A DNA stretch of 64,000 nt, taken from positions 4,526,001 to 4,590,000 of the forward strand of contig NZ_LT629777.1 in the NCBI RefSeq assembly GCF_900105475.1, given 5' to 3'. The notes beneath the pieces are model-generated. The model was not told the origin of the DNA. It did not search any database and saw only the letters and a list, made by a program, of their open reading frames with translations. Positions 25,822 to 34,354 of this stretch are shown here, in pieces. Every line of letters starts with the position of its first letter. Within the stretch, counting starts at the first letter, position 1. The position numbers and the translations under genes were made by a program. Source of the DNA: Pseudomonas asplenii. GTDB taxonomy: Bacteria; Pseudomonadota; Gammaproteobacteria; Pseudomonadales; Pseudomonadaceae.

Positions 25822-26376
25822 TTACCGCTGCGCCTGCCAATAATCATGCAAACCACGCACAGCGGGTTCGATGGCGGCCACGCGCTGGCGATGCAGAACC
25901 ACGTCGAAGTCGGCCGGCAGTTCGAAGTTGTCCTGTTCGGCGCACAGGGTGATCGCGTCCAGCCATCGGGCCTGGGCCACTGGCAGTTCCGGCCACTGGC
26001 TGACACCGATGCCGCGCAGGTAGCCGAAGCACCATTCTTCGGCCAGGACCAGTGGCTGGCCCTGGTGCTCGGTTTCCTCGAAGCGCGCCTTGAACGCCTG
26101 GACGTCGGTGGCCAGTTGGGTCGCCCGCGCGTTCATGTGACGCACGCTCAGGTCGATGAAGCGCTTGCACTCCTGTGGGGTTTCCCAGTTCGGATTCTGA
26201 TCGCCCCAGATGGCCGGGAACCAGACCGAGATATCGATCGGCAATGGGCCGGACACCAGGGCGCTCAGGTAGCCGTCCAGTTCGGAAGGGTTGAGGACGG
26301 AGTGGTCGTCGCCGTATTTGAGCAGCATGTCCTCGATGAATTCGAAGTCGGCGTCGTTCAGTGGCTGGTCTTGCAT
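25822..26376 (-). CDS. UPF0149 (YecA/YgfB) family protein, 184 aa
   Basis: All-helical protein of the UPF0149 family. FIEDMLLKYGDDHSVLNPSELDGYLSALVSGPLPIDISVWFPAIWG is the signature N-terminal half (SELDGYLSALVSGP), and EEWCFGYLRGIGVSQWPEL the second half. The SEC-C zinc tail found in some YecA proteins is absent. No biochemical role is settled; it is probably cytosolic. Single gene, same strand as the aldo/keto reductase upstream but 139 bases away. Confidence 0.85.
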   Translation of the reverse strand: MQDQPLNDADFEFIEDMLLKYGDDHSVLNPSELDGYLSALVSGPLPIDISVWFPAIWGDQNPNWETPQECKRFIDLSVRHMNARATQLATDVQAFKARFEETEHQGQPLVLAEEWCFGYLRGIGVSQWPELPVAQARWLDAITLCAEQDNFELPADFDVVLHRQRVAAIEPAVRGLHDYWQAQR

Positions 26377-26515
26377 GGGAGGGTCCTTGCTGTGTCAGGC
26401 GCGGCAACGGCTCACCGCGTTGAAAAAGGCGCGCAGGATGGCGCGTTCGGCACTATTTATCCAGCGTTTGGGTACAAGGGGCGAGCACGCGTGTGTCTCT
26501 CGCCCCGACAGGGAC

Positions 26516-27529
26516 TCAACGCCCAAGCGGTCGTCGCCCGGAAACGAAGTGCCCGATATCGTTGAACCCAGGCGTCGAGGCATGGCCCGGGGTGACCAGC
26601 GAGTCGATGAATGCCTCATCCTCGGCACTGATCTGCACGCTCAGTGCCTTGGTGTAGCCGTCCCACTGCTCCTCGGTGCGCGGGCCGACGATCGCCGAGC
26701 TGACCGCTGCGTTGTTGAGTACCCAGGCAATGGCGAATTCGACGATGCCCACGCCGCGAGCCTGGGTGTATTGCTGGATCTGCCGGGCGATCTGCAGGGA
26801 TTCCAGACGCCATTCGGTTTCGAGGATACGTTTGTCCTGGCGACCGGCACGGCTGCTGGCATCCGGCGTCACATCCGCTGCGTACTTGCCGCTGAGCACG
26901 CCACGGGCCAATGGGCTGTAGGGCACCACGCCCAGCCCGTAGGCCGCGGCGGCGGTGATCTGCTCGATTTCGGCCTGACGGTTGACGATGTTGTACAGCG
27001 GCTGGCTGATCACCGGCCGGTCGACCCCGAGCCGTTCGGCCAGGCGAATCACCTCGGCGATTCGCCAGCCACGGTAGTTCGACAAGCCCCAGTAGCGGAT
27101 CTTGCCCTGGCGCAGCAGGTCGCCCATGGCCGATACCGTGACTTCCAGCGGCGTGTCGTGATCCTCGCGGTGCAGGTAGTAGATATCCAGGTAATCGGTG
27201 CCGAGCCGGGTGAGGCTGGCCTCGATGGCATTGAAGATGTGCTTGCGGCTCAGGCCGCTGCGGTTCGGCGTACCGTCCGCCGGCCCGAAACCGACCTTGG
27301 AGGCGATGATCCAGTCGTGGCGATGGCGGGCGACGCCCTCGCCAACGATTTCCTCCGAGCGCCCGGCATTGTAGACGTCCGCCGTATCGATGAAGTTGAC
27401 ACCCTGGTCCCAGGCCTTGTCGATGATGCGCAACGAGGTCTCGGTATCGGTCTGCGTGCCGAACATCATGCTGCCCAGGGTCAGGGTGGAAACCTTGAGC
27501 CCGGACTGGCCGAGGAGGCGATAGCTCAT
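26516..27529 (-). CDS. Aldo/keto reductase, 337 aa
   Basis: Starts MSYRLLGQSGLKVSTLTLGSMMFG at ATG 27529 after AAAGGA; an upstream start adds 12 unlike residues. It is the (beta/alpha)8 NADPH-dependent aldo/keto reductase fold with the catalytic tetrad visible: Asp in NFIDTADVY, Tyr in the same motif, Lys in IIASKVGFG and His in DIYYLHREDHDTP. Cofactor motifs are YWGLSNYRGWRI near 165 and AIVGPRTEEQ near 285. This is the AKR12/13-like group acting on sugars, aldehydes or other carbonyls. It is 108 bases upstream-divided from the MFS gene on the same strand; a shared pathway with it is possible but unproven. Confidence 0.87.
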   Translation of the reverse strand: MSYRLLGQSGLKVSTLTLGSMMFGTQTDTETSLRIIDKAWDQGVNFIDTADVYNAGRSEEIVGEGVARHRHDWIIASKVGFGPADGTPNRSGLSRKHIFNAIEASLTRLGTDYLDIYYLHREDHDTPLEVTVSAMGDLLRQGKIRYWGLSNYRGWRIAEVIRLAERLGVDRPVISQPLYNIVNRQAEIEQITAAAAYGLGVVPYSPLARGVLSGKYAADVTPDASSRAGRQDKRILETEWRLESLQIARQIQQYTQARGVGIVEFAIAWVLNNAAVSSAIVGPRTEEQWDGYTKALSVQISAEDEAFIDSLVTPGHASTPGFNDIGHFVSGRRPLGR

Positions 27530-27637
27530 GATTGACGTCCTTTTACGCTGAGGGAAAGTCGTCAATCAGATACCAGAAGCCCGCCGTTGAGCAATCCCTC
27601 AATTTTCCTGCCAGTCCTTTCCTGCCGATCTCGCGCG

Positions 27638-28951
27638 TTACTGCGCCCGCAGGCCGCGCGTCACGCGCAGGGCCAGCAGGCTGCCGCCGACGATCACGGC
27701 GGCCAGCACGTAGAGCGCGGCGTTGGTGGAGCCGGTGCTGTCCTTGATCCAACCCACCAGATAGGGGCTGAGGAAACCGGCCATCTGGCCCATCGAGTTG
27801 ATCAGCGCCAGGCCACCCGCCGCAGCGCCAGCACTGAGCAGCGCGGTCGGCACCGGCCAGAACATCGGCAGACCGGTGAGGGCGCCCATGGTCGCGATAC
27901 TCAGGCCGACAATGGCAATGGCCGGCGAACTGGCGAAGTTCACCGCGATCAACAGGCCAACCGCGCCCATCAGCATCGGTACGACAAGATGCCAGCGGCG
28001 CTCCTGGCGCAGGTCGGCGGAGCGGCCAACGAACAACATGAACACCGCTGCCAGCAAGTAGGGAATCGCGCTGAGCCAGCCGATCACCAGGTTATCGCTG
28101 AAGCCGAGGTTCTTGATGATCGATGGCAGCCAGAAATTGATCGCGTAGACGCCGCTCTGGATGCAGAAGTAGATCAGGCCGAACGCCCAGATCGCCGGGT
28201 TCTTGAACACTTCGCCGAGCGAGTCGCTGACGGTCCTGGGTTTGTTCGCCGCGTCTTCGGCCTGGTCGGCCTCCAGTACTGCGCGCTCCTCGGCGGTCAG
28301 CCATTTGGCATGGGCGAACGTGTCGGCGAGCAGGAAGAACGCCGCCGCGCCCAGCAGTACGGTGGGGATGCCTTGCAGCAGGAACATCCATTGCCAGCCG
28401 GCAAGGCCGCCTTGGCCTGCGGCGAAGTGATTGAGAATCCAGCCGGAGAAGGGGCTGCCGAGCAGGCCCGAAACCGGAATCGCCGACATGAACAGGGCCA
28501 TGATGCGGCCCCGGCGAAAGCTCGGGAACCACTGCGAGAGATATAGCACGACGCCTGGGAAGAAGCCGGCTTCTGCCGCGCCAGTCAACAGGCGCAGGGT
28601 GTAGAACCCGGTCGGGGTGGTGATGAACAGCAGGCAGGTCGACAGCGCCCCCCAGGTGATCATCATCAGTGCGATCCAGCGGCGTGGACCGAACCGGCTC
28701 AGCGCCAGGTTGCTCGGCACCCCGCACAGGACGTAGCCGATGAAGAAGATCCCGGCGCCAAGGCCGTAGACCGTCTCGCTGAATTTGAGGGCGTCGAGCA
28801 TCTGCAGCTTGGCGAATCCAACGTTGACCCGGTCGAGGTAGTTGAACAGGTAGCAGATGAAGATGAAGGGGATCAGGCGCAGGGTGATGCGCTTGTATAC
28901 GGCATTTTTCAAGTCAGCGGTGGCCTGGGGCAACGCGGCGCTCTGTGACAT
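27638..28951 (-). CDS. MFS transporter, anion:cation symporter family
   Basis: A 437-residue, twelve-helix transporter whose opening NAVYKRITLRLIPFIFICYLFNYLDRVNVGFAKLQM is diagnostic of the ACS family of the MFS (carriers for tartrate, glucarate, phthalate, glycerate and similar organic anions). Other marks are WGALSTCLLFITTPTGFYTLRLLTGAAEAGFFPGVVLYLSQWFP and the central loop near LEADQAEDAANKPRTVSD. It is divergent from cdaR (157-base gap), whose family senses sugar diacids, and glycerate kinase lies just beyond. I infer uptake of glycerate or a diacid that yields it. Confidence 0.85.
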   Translation of the reverse strand: MSQSAALPQATADLKNAVYKRITLRLIPFIFICYLFNYLDRVNVGFAKLQMLDALKFSETVYGLGAGIFFIGYVLCGVPSNLALSRFGPRRWIALMMITWGALSTCLLFITTPTGFYTLRLLTGAAEAGFFPGVVLYLSQWFPSFRRGRIMALFMSAIPVSGLLGSPFSGWILNHFAAGQGGLAGWQWMFLLQGIPTVLLGAAAFFLLADTFAHAKWLTAEERAVLEADQAEDAANKPRTVSDSLGEVFKNPAIWAFGLIYFCIQSGVYAINFWLPSIIKNLGFSDNLVIGWLSAIPYLLAAVFMLFVGRSADLRQERRWHLVVPMLMGAVGLLIAVNFASSPAIAIVGLSIATMGALTGLPMFWPVPTALLSAGAAAGGLALINSMGQMAGFLSPYLVGWIKDSTGSTNAALYVLAAVIVGGSLLALRVTRGLRAQ

Positions 28952-29108
28952 GGCGGTCTCTCTTTATTATGATTTTTCGCGAGGCAAGGGTAACGTGGCT
29001 CGCCCTGTGAGTCTCGGCCACCCCGGCGCCGCTGTCTTTGTGCCAACGCACAGGGTTTGTCGGTGTACCCTGTGCCACTGAACAATCCAGACCAAGGATC
29101 CATCCTCC

Positions 29109-30206
29109 ATGTTCGAACTGGACCATGACCTCGCGCAGGATATCGTCGACCGTACCATGGCGATCCTGCCCTACAACGTGAACGTCATGGACAGCCAGGG
29201 GCTGATTCTCGGCAGCGGCGAACAGGAACGGATCAACACCCGCCATGAGGGTGCGCAGTTGGTCCTGGCCAATGGGCGGGTCGTCGAGATCGACGTACAG
29301 ACGGCCAAATGCCTCAAGGGCGTGCAGCCCGGGATCAACCTGCCATTGCTGCATGACCAGCGCTTGATCGGTGTGCTGGGCATCACTGGCGATCCGGATC
29401 AGTTACGCACCTATGCCGAACTGGTGCGCATGACGGCCGAGATGCTGGTGGGGCAACGCCATCAGCAAGCCGAGCAGCAGTGGCGGCGTCAACGTTGCGA
29501 CGATCTGCTGGCGTTGCTGCTCGGCGACGGTGGCGACTCCCCCCGGCTGGTCGACGAGGCCCGGCAGTTGGGGCTCAAGCCGCAACTGTCACGCATTCCC
29601 TGTCTGTTCGAGCTGGAGCCGGGGCAGGCGACTGACGCGCTGATCGCCTGGCTGCAGTCGCGTTACCCTGACAGTTGGTGCTTCAGTGCTTCGCCGGTAT
29701 CGCTACTCTGGTGTCGCCCGGCGACGGTTGTGCTGGATGAACAGCGGCTGCTGGAAAAGCTCGACGGCCTCGGTTGGCAGGTCTTGCGGGTGGCGGTGGG
29801 AGGACAGGCCGATGGTCTGGCAGGGTTGCGTCGCTGCTATCGGCGGGTCAGCGACCTGCTCGGTTATGGCCGTGAGGTGCTGCCGAGCAGCCGCGTGTTG
29901 CCGCTCAACCGTTATCGACTGCCGGTGATGCTCTGGCGCTATCGCACGGACGATGCCCTGGAGGAACTGCTCAAGCCGTTGCACAAGGTGCTGGCCAAGG
30001 ACAGCAACGGCCAGTTGCTCTCGACCCTGCGCAGTTGGTGCGAACATGACGGCCAGAGCCAGGCCTGTGCCGAGGCCCTGGGCATCCATCGCAACAGCCT
30101 GCGCTACCGAATGGAACGGATCGCCGAACTCAGCGGCGTCGATCCGATGCGGCTCGATGGCATGTTGGCGTTGTACCTGGGGGTACAACTGCTGCCGCAG
30201 GCGTGA
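29109..30206 (+). CDS. cdaR: CdaR-type sugar diacid regulator, 365 aa
   Basis: The N-terminal diacid-recognition domain (about 1-135) reads LAQDIVDRTMAILPYNVNVMDSQGLILGSGEQERINTRHEGAQLVL and LPLLHDQRLIGVLGITGDPDQLRTYAELVRMTAEM. The C-terminus is a PucR-type HTH: LLSTLRSWCEHDGQSQACAEALGIHRNSLRYRMERIAELSGVDP. E. coli CdaR activates galactarate, glucarate and glycerate genes on sensing the diacid or glycerate. Here it lies between an ACS-family transporter (divergent) and glycerate kinase (114 bases downstream), which fits control of both. Confidence 0.88.
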   Translation: MFELDHDLAQDIVDRTMAILPYNVNVMDSQGLILGSGEQERINTRHEGAQLVLANGRVVEIDVQTAKCLKGVQPGINLPLLHDQRLIGVLGITGDPDQLRTYAELVRMTAEMLVGQRHQQAEQQWRRQRCDDLLALLLGDGGDSPRLVDEARQLGLKPQLSRIPCLFELEPGQATDALIAWLQSRYPDSWCFSASPVSLLWCRPATVVLDEQRLLEKLDGLGWQVLRVAVGGQADGLAGLRRCYRRVSDLLGYGREVLPSSRVLPLNRYRLPVMLWRYRTDDALEELLKPLHKVLAKDSNGQLLSTLRSWCEHDGQSQACAEALGIHRNSLRYRMERIAELSGVDPMRLDGMLALYLGVQLLPQA

Positions 30207-30320
30207 GCCCTGGGGTTTGTGTGAATGCCCAATAAAGCCGCCCAATGCTTGTGCAGCGGACAGGCGTCATTCGCGGTTGCTGCTGGCAGCATGGACGCTA
30301 CAAGAACCGGAGAAGCCCCC

Positions 30321-31460
30321 ATGAAAATCATCATCGCCCCTGATTCCTTCAAGGACAGTCTGAGTGCCGACGGTGTCGCCAAGGCCATTGCCCAGGGGCT
30401 GGCCGAGGTACTGCCGCAGGCGCAACTGCTGCAGTATCCCATGGCCGATGGGGGCGAGGGCACGGTGGAGTCGGTACTCGCCGCCTGTCAGGGCGAACTG
30501 CGCACCGAGAGCGTCCAGGGACCGTTGGGGGCCTGGGTGCAGGCCCACTGGGGCTGGTTGCCGCAAACCCGCACGGCGATCATCGAGATGGCCGAAGCCA
30601 GCGGTTTGCAGTTGGTGCCGCCAGGCCAGCGGGATGCCTGCATCACCAGCACGTATGGCACTGGCCAGTTGATCGGTGCGGCGCTCGATGCCGGGGCACT
30701 GCGGATCATTCTGGCCATTGGCGGCAGTGCCACCAACGATGCCGGCGCCGGTGCCTTGCAGGCCCTCGGCCTGGGGTTGTTCGACGCTCAGGGCCGCACG
30801 CTGGCCCGTGGCGGCCTGGCCCTGGCCGGGCTGGGGCGCATCGAGACCGCGGGGCTCGACCCACGCCTGGCCGAAGTGCGCTTCGATATCGCCGCTGACG
30901 TGAACAATCCCTTGTGTGGCGAGCACGGCGCGTCGGCGATCTTCGGTCCCCAAAAGGGTGCTTCACCCACCCAGGTGCAAGCGTTGGACGCCGCGCTCGG
31001 CCACTTTGCCGATCTGTGCGCCCAACAGTTGCCCAGAGATGTCCGTGACGAACCGGGCAGTGGCGCGGCCGGCGGGTTGGGGTTTGCCGCCAAGGCTTTT
31101 TTCGGCGCGCAGTTCCGGCCGGGAGTGGAGGTGGTCGCCGAGCTGGTCGGCCTGGACCAGGCGGTGCAGGGCGCCGATCTGGTGATCACCGGCGAAGGCC
31201 GTTTTGATGCGCAGACCTTGCGTGGCAAGACGCCTTTCGGTGTGGCCCGGATCGCCCAGCGACATGGCGTGCCGGTGATCGTACTGGCGGGCACCCTGGG
31301 TGAAGGTTACGAGCAGATGTATCAGCACGGAGTCGATGCGGCCTTCGCCCTGGCTTCCGGGCCGATGAGCCTGGAGCAGGCTTGTGCCGATGCGGCGGTG
31401 CTGCTGTCGGCTCGGGCGCGAGATATCGCCCGCGTCTGGAGACTGGCGGCGGCGCGCTGA
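30321..31460 (+). CDS. garK: Glycerate kinase, 379 aa
   Basis: Starts MKIIIAPDSFKDSLSADGVAKAIAQGL, the invariant opening of the GarK/GlxK family (glycerate 2-kinase type I). Other signatures are MADGGEGTVESVLAA, IEMAEASGLQLV, LAIGGSATNDAGAGALQALG, FGPQKGASP and ITGEGRFDAQTLRGKTPFGVA. It phosphorylates D-glycerate with ATP, feeding glucarate/galactarate or glyoxylate breakdown into glycolysis. ATG 30321 with GGAGAAG upstream; the longer reading to 30225 has no family match. It follows cdaR on the same strand. The symbol is by family; glxK is equally fair. Confidence 0.9.
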   Translation: MKIIIAPDSFKDSLSADGVAKAIAQGLAEVLPQAQLLQYPMADGGEGTVESVLAACQGELRTESVQGPLGAWVQAHWGWLPQTRTAIIEMAEASGLQLVPPGQRDACITSTYGTGQLIGAALDAGALRIILAIGGSATNDAGAGALQALGLGLFDAQGRTLARGGLALAGLGRIETAGLDPRLAEVRFDIAADVNNPLCGEHGASAIFGPQKGASPTQVQALDAALGHFADLCAQQLPRDVRDEPGSGAAGGLGFAAKAFFGAQFRPGVEVVAELVGLDQAVQGADLVITGEGRFDAQTLRGKTPFGVARIAQRHGVPVIVLAGTLGEGYEQMYQHGVDAAFALASGPMSLEQACADAAVLLSARARDIARVWRLAAAR

Positions 31461-31463
31461 GTG

Positions 31464-31491
31464 GTGGCGAGCGGGTTTGCCTGCTCGCCAC
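31464..31491. repeat. Single REP palindrome
   Basis: GTGGCGAGC (31464-31472) and GCTCGCCAC (31483-31491) form a perfect 9-bp hairpin 4 bases after the glycerate kinase stop. It is the same REP family as the pair at 15139-15270 and may double as a transcript end. Confidence 0.7.
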
Positions 31492-31560
31492 AGGAGGATG
31501 GTGTCCTTCAAACGAATCGGCGTTAAGCTTGCAGACAGTTCGTTTGTCAGGAGACGCTCG

Positions 31561-31701
31561 ATGGTTCGTGCACGACCGCAATTGATCAGTGCCAAGCTGG
31601 AAAAACTGCACCTCACCCCAGTCACCGTCGGCCTGCAAGAGGTCGCCCGCAAGCTAAATGCCCGCTGCCTGCCTGGATGGACTGGGCCCATCGATGCGTG
31701 A
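31561..31701 (+). pseudogene. Probable remnant of a ParB-like (ParBc_2) protein, 46 aa
   Basis: ATG 31561 follows AGGAG at good spacing and reads MVRARPQLISAKLEKLHLTP, then VTVGLQEVARKLNA, then an unrelated tail ending GPIDA. From memory, the first 34 residues match the start of ParBc_2-family proteins (ParB-like nuclease fold, usually about 180 residues, with a DHHH motif further on). The rest, including that motif, is missing, and the reading frame runs straight into the SulP start, overlapping it by 8 nt. I read this as a gene cut off by a deletion that joined it to sulP. A genuine short leader peptide coupled to sulP is the alternative. Confidence 0.4.
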
Positions 31702-33358
31702 ACCCTCCCTGCAAAATATCGCTGCTGCACCCGTCCAACCGCGTCGTCTGGGCCCCGATCTGGTCGCCGGCCTGTCGATTGCCGGCTTGCTGTTGCCGGA
31801 GGCGGTCGCCTATTCGAGTATCGCCAACCTGCCGCCCCAGGCCGGGGTGATCGCCCTGTTTGCCGGGCTGCTCTGCTACGGCCTGTTTGGCACCAGTCGT
31901 TTTGCAATCGTCTCGGCCACTTCGTCGTCGGCTGCCGTGTTGGCGGCGGCGACGCTGTCAGTGGCGGGTCCCGACATGGCCTTGCGCCTGACCATGGCCA
32001 TCGGCCTGGTGCTGATCACCGGCCTGATGTTCCTGCTCGCCGGCCTGTTCAAGCTGGGCAGCATGACCTCGTTCATCGCCAAACCGGTGCTGCGGGGTTT
32101 TGCCTTCGGTCTGGCGGTGACCATCATCCTCAAGCAGTTGGCGAGCATTGTCGATGTGCACCCGCAACACAGCGACCTGATCCGTTTCGTTCCGGAGCTG
32201 CTCGGGCAACTGCCCGATTGGAACTGGGCAGGGGCGGCGGTCGCGATCGTGGCGCTGGTCTTGCTGACGCTGCTCGGACGGTTTCGGCGTGTGCCGGGTG
32301 GTCTGCTGGTGGTCATGCTGGGCGTTGCGGCGGGCAAATGGCTGGACCTGCCGAGCCATGGCATCAACCTGATTGGCGTCATCGACCTGCAACTGGCGGT
32401 ACCGTCGCTGCCGCGCCTGGGTTTCTCCGATTGGTTGAAGCTGGTGGAGCTGGGCTTTGCCCTGGTAATGATCCTGTATGCCGAGTCCTATGGTTCCATC
32501 AGCGCCTTTGCCCTCAAGCATGGTGATCGGGTCAGTTCCAACCGCGACCTGCTGGTCCTTGGCGGCGCCAACCTGTTGTCCGGACTGTTCCACGGCATGC
32601 CGGCCGGTGCCGGGTATTCGGCGACGTCGGCCAACGAAGCCGCTGGGGCGACTTCACGTTGCGCCGGCGTAGTAGCCGCGCTGGTGGTACTGGTGATCGT
32701 TGCGACCCTGCTGCCACTGATCGCGCTGACACCGGAGCCGGTGCTGGCGGCGATCGTCATCCATGCGCTGGCCCGGGCGGTCAGCCTGGAACCGCTGCAG
32801 CGTTATTTCGTCTGGCGGCGCGATCGTTTCCTGGCGATCTGTGCGGTAGGTGCGGTGTTGTTGCTCGGTGTGCTGGATGGTCTGCTGGCGGCGGTGGCAA
32901 TCAGTCTGATGCTGATGCTGCGGCAGATGTCCTCGGCGGTGGTGCAGGTACTCGGGCATCTGGCCGACGGGCACGATTTTGTCGACTGCCAACTGCATCC
33001 GCAGGCGCGGCAGGTGCCAGGTGTGTTGATCCTGCGCCCGGGCGAGGCGCTGTTTTTCGCCAATGCCGAACGGATCCTGCGCAGTGTGCAGCGCCTGGCG
33101 CGTCAGCAGGGATCGCAGGTCCGCGCGGTGATTCTGAGTCTGGAGGAGTCGCCGGATCTGGATGGGACCAGTATCGAGGCCTTGCAGGATTTTATCGTGC
33201 GCTTCAAGGGCGAGGGTAAGCAGTTGCTGTTGGCGCGGCTCAAGCACGGGGCGCATCAGGCGCTGCTGGGGTTGCCTGAGGAGGTCTTGTCTGCGGTCAC
33301 CCTCAGTGAGCTGAGTGTGCATGCGGCGGTGCAGCAGGCCCATGCGGCAAAAGGCTAG
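31694..33358 (+). CDS. SulP family anion transporter with STAS domain, 554 aa
   Basis: Starts MREPSLQNIAAAP; the SulP membrane core follows with LVAGLSIAGLLLPEAVAYSSIANLPPQAGVIALFAGLLCYGLFGTSRFAIVSATSSSAAVLAA, FGLAVTIILKQL and GMPAGAGYSATSANEAAGATS, the standard order of motifs in about 12-14 helices. The cytosolic STAS domain occupies about 430-550 (GVLILRPGEALFFANAERILRSV, then SLEESPDLDGTSIEALQDFIVRF). Family members exchange sulfate, bicarbonate, dicarboxylates or other anions; which one is not readable. Its ATG overlaps the stop of the ParB-like fragment. A REP sequence follows. Confidence 0.88.
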   Translation: MREPSLQNIAAAPVQPRRLGPDLVAGLSIAGLLLPEAVAYSSIANLPPQAGVIALFAGLLCYGLFGTSRFAIVSATSSSAAVLAAATLSVAGPDMALRLTMAIGLVLITGLMFLLAGLFKLGSMTSFIAKPVLRGFAFGLAVTIILKQLASIVDVHPQHSDLIRFVPELLGQLPDWNWAGAAVAIVALVLLTLLGRFRRVPGGLLVVMLGVAAGKWLDLPSHGINLIGVIDLQLAVPSLPRLGFSDWLKLVELGFALVMILYAESYGSISAFALKHGDRVSSNRDLLVLGGANLLSGLFHGMPAGAGYSATSANEAAGATSRCAGVVAALVVLVIVATLLPLIALTPEPVLAAIVIHALARAVSLEPLQRYFVWRRDRFLAICAVGAVLLLGVLDGLLAAVAISLMLMLRQMSSAVVQVLGHLADGHDFVDCQLHPQARQVPGVLILRPGEALFFANAERILRSVQRLARQQGSQVRAVILSLEESPDLDGTSIEALQDFIVRFKGEGKQLLLARLKHGAHQALLGLPEEVLSAVTLSELSVHAAVQQAHAAKG

Positions 33359-33390
33359 GGCACTGCCTGGCACGCCGTAAGCCCTTGTGG

Positions 33391-33440
33391 CGGATGGGCT
33401 GGGCTTGCGGGCCTGTCCGCGGGCAAGCCACGCTCCTACA
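33391..33440. repeat. REP-like palindrome
   Basis: GGCTTGC (33401-33407) and GCAAGCC (33423-33429) are inverted arms, followed by ACGCTCCTACAG, the tail typical of another Pseudomonas REP class. It lies in the gap after sulP. Confidence 0.55.
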
Positions 33441-33514
33441 GAAAAGGTGTCGTACGGGAAGTAGGTGCACGACGCATACCCGGTGGTGAATAGGCCGTCA
33501 TGGCCTGAGCATCC

Positions 33515-34168
33515 TTACAGGGACATGAGCGCCTTGGCGTTCATGAATTGCACGCCGGCAGCCTCCATCTCCTCCATGGCCCGCTTCAGCGATCCATCCA
33601 GGTCAATGGCACGACAGGCATCGGGGATCAGGGTGGTCGTGAATCCCGCCGCCCGTGCATCCAGCGCCGACCAGGCGACGCAATAGTCCAGGGCCAGGCC
33701 GACCAGATACACGGTGTCGATTCCGCATTCACGCAGGTAGCCTGCCAGCCCGGTCGGCGTGCGGCGGTCGGCCTCGACGAATGCCGAATAGCTGTCGATC
33801 TGCGCATTGCAGCCCTTGCGGATCACCAGCCGGGCATGGGGCAGTTGCAGGTCGGCATGCAGTTCGGCGCCGTGGCTGCCCTGCAGGCAATGGTCGGGCC
33901 ACAGCACCTGGGTGCCATAGGCCAGTTGCACGATCTCGAAAGGTTGGCGCCCCGGATGGCTGCTGGCGAACGAGGCGTGCCCGGCCGGGTGCCAGTCCTG
34001 CGCAATGATCACATTGCGAAAACGGCTGGCCAACTGGTTGATCAGCGGCACGATCTCATCGCCACCGGTGACGGCCAGGCGGCCGCCGGGGATGAAGTCA
34101 TTCTGCACATCAATCACGATCAGGGCGCAGCGTGGGTCGTTCAGGGGCAGGCTGGCGGGATGGGGCAT
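33515..34168 (-). CDS. pncA: Nicotinamidase / isochorismatase-family hydrolase, 217 aa
   Basis: Starts MPHPASLPLNDPRCALIVIDVQNDF at ATG 34168, 8 nt after GAGG; the ATG two codons earlier is too close to it. Family triad: Asp20 in VIDVQNDF, Lys in LVIRKGCNAQIDSYSAF, and the nucleophile Cys in LVGLALDYCVAWSAL. DWHPAGHASFA and WPDHCLQGSHGAELH contribute the metal-site residues (Asp, His, His). This is PncA, converting nicotinamide to nicotinate in NAD salvage, and the active-site wording fits PncA rather than other isochorismatase relatives. It stands alone; 186 bases without a gene separate it from the anti-sigma gene. Confidence 0.9.
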   Translation of the reverse strand: MPHPASLPLNDPRCALIVIDVQNDFIPGGRLAVTGGDEIVPLINQLASRFRNVIIAQDWHPAGHASFASSHPGRQPFEIVQLAYGTQVLWPDHCLQGSHGAELHADLQLPHARLVIRKGCNAQIDSYSAFVEADRRTPTGLAGYLRECGIDTVYLVGLALDYCVAWSALDARAAGFTTTLIPDACRAIDLDGSLKRAMEEMEAAGVQFMNAKALMSL

Positions 34169-34354
34169 GGGCATGTCCTCGTCTGTCGAATTCGATTGGC
34201 TACCGAGCATACAAGCATGGCGCAGCTACGGGTGTCTGCAGCTACTGCAGGATGTCGTAAGCGCTCCATGGCATCAGGGGTAGGCTGTTGGCTGCGCAGC
34301 CATGAGCAAAAGCCCCAGGGCATGGTGGAGTGTGCGAGTTGGCTGCACAAGCCA

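Noticed and set aside
34169..34354. Hidden gene or small RNA between pncA and the anti-sigma gene.
   Set aside because: No open frame with a ribosome site, and no convincing promoter or terminator was visible.
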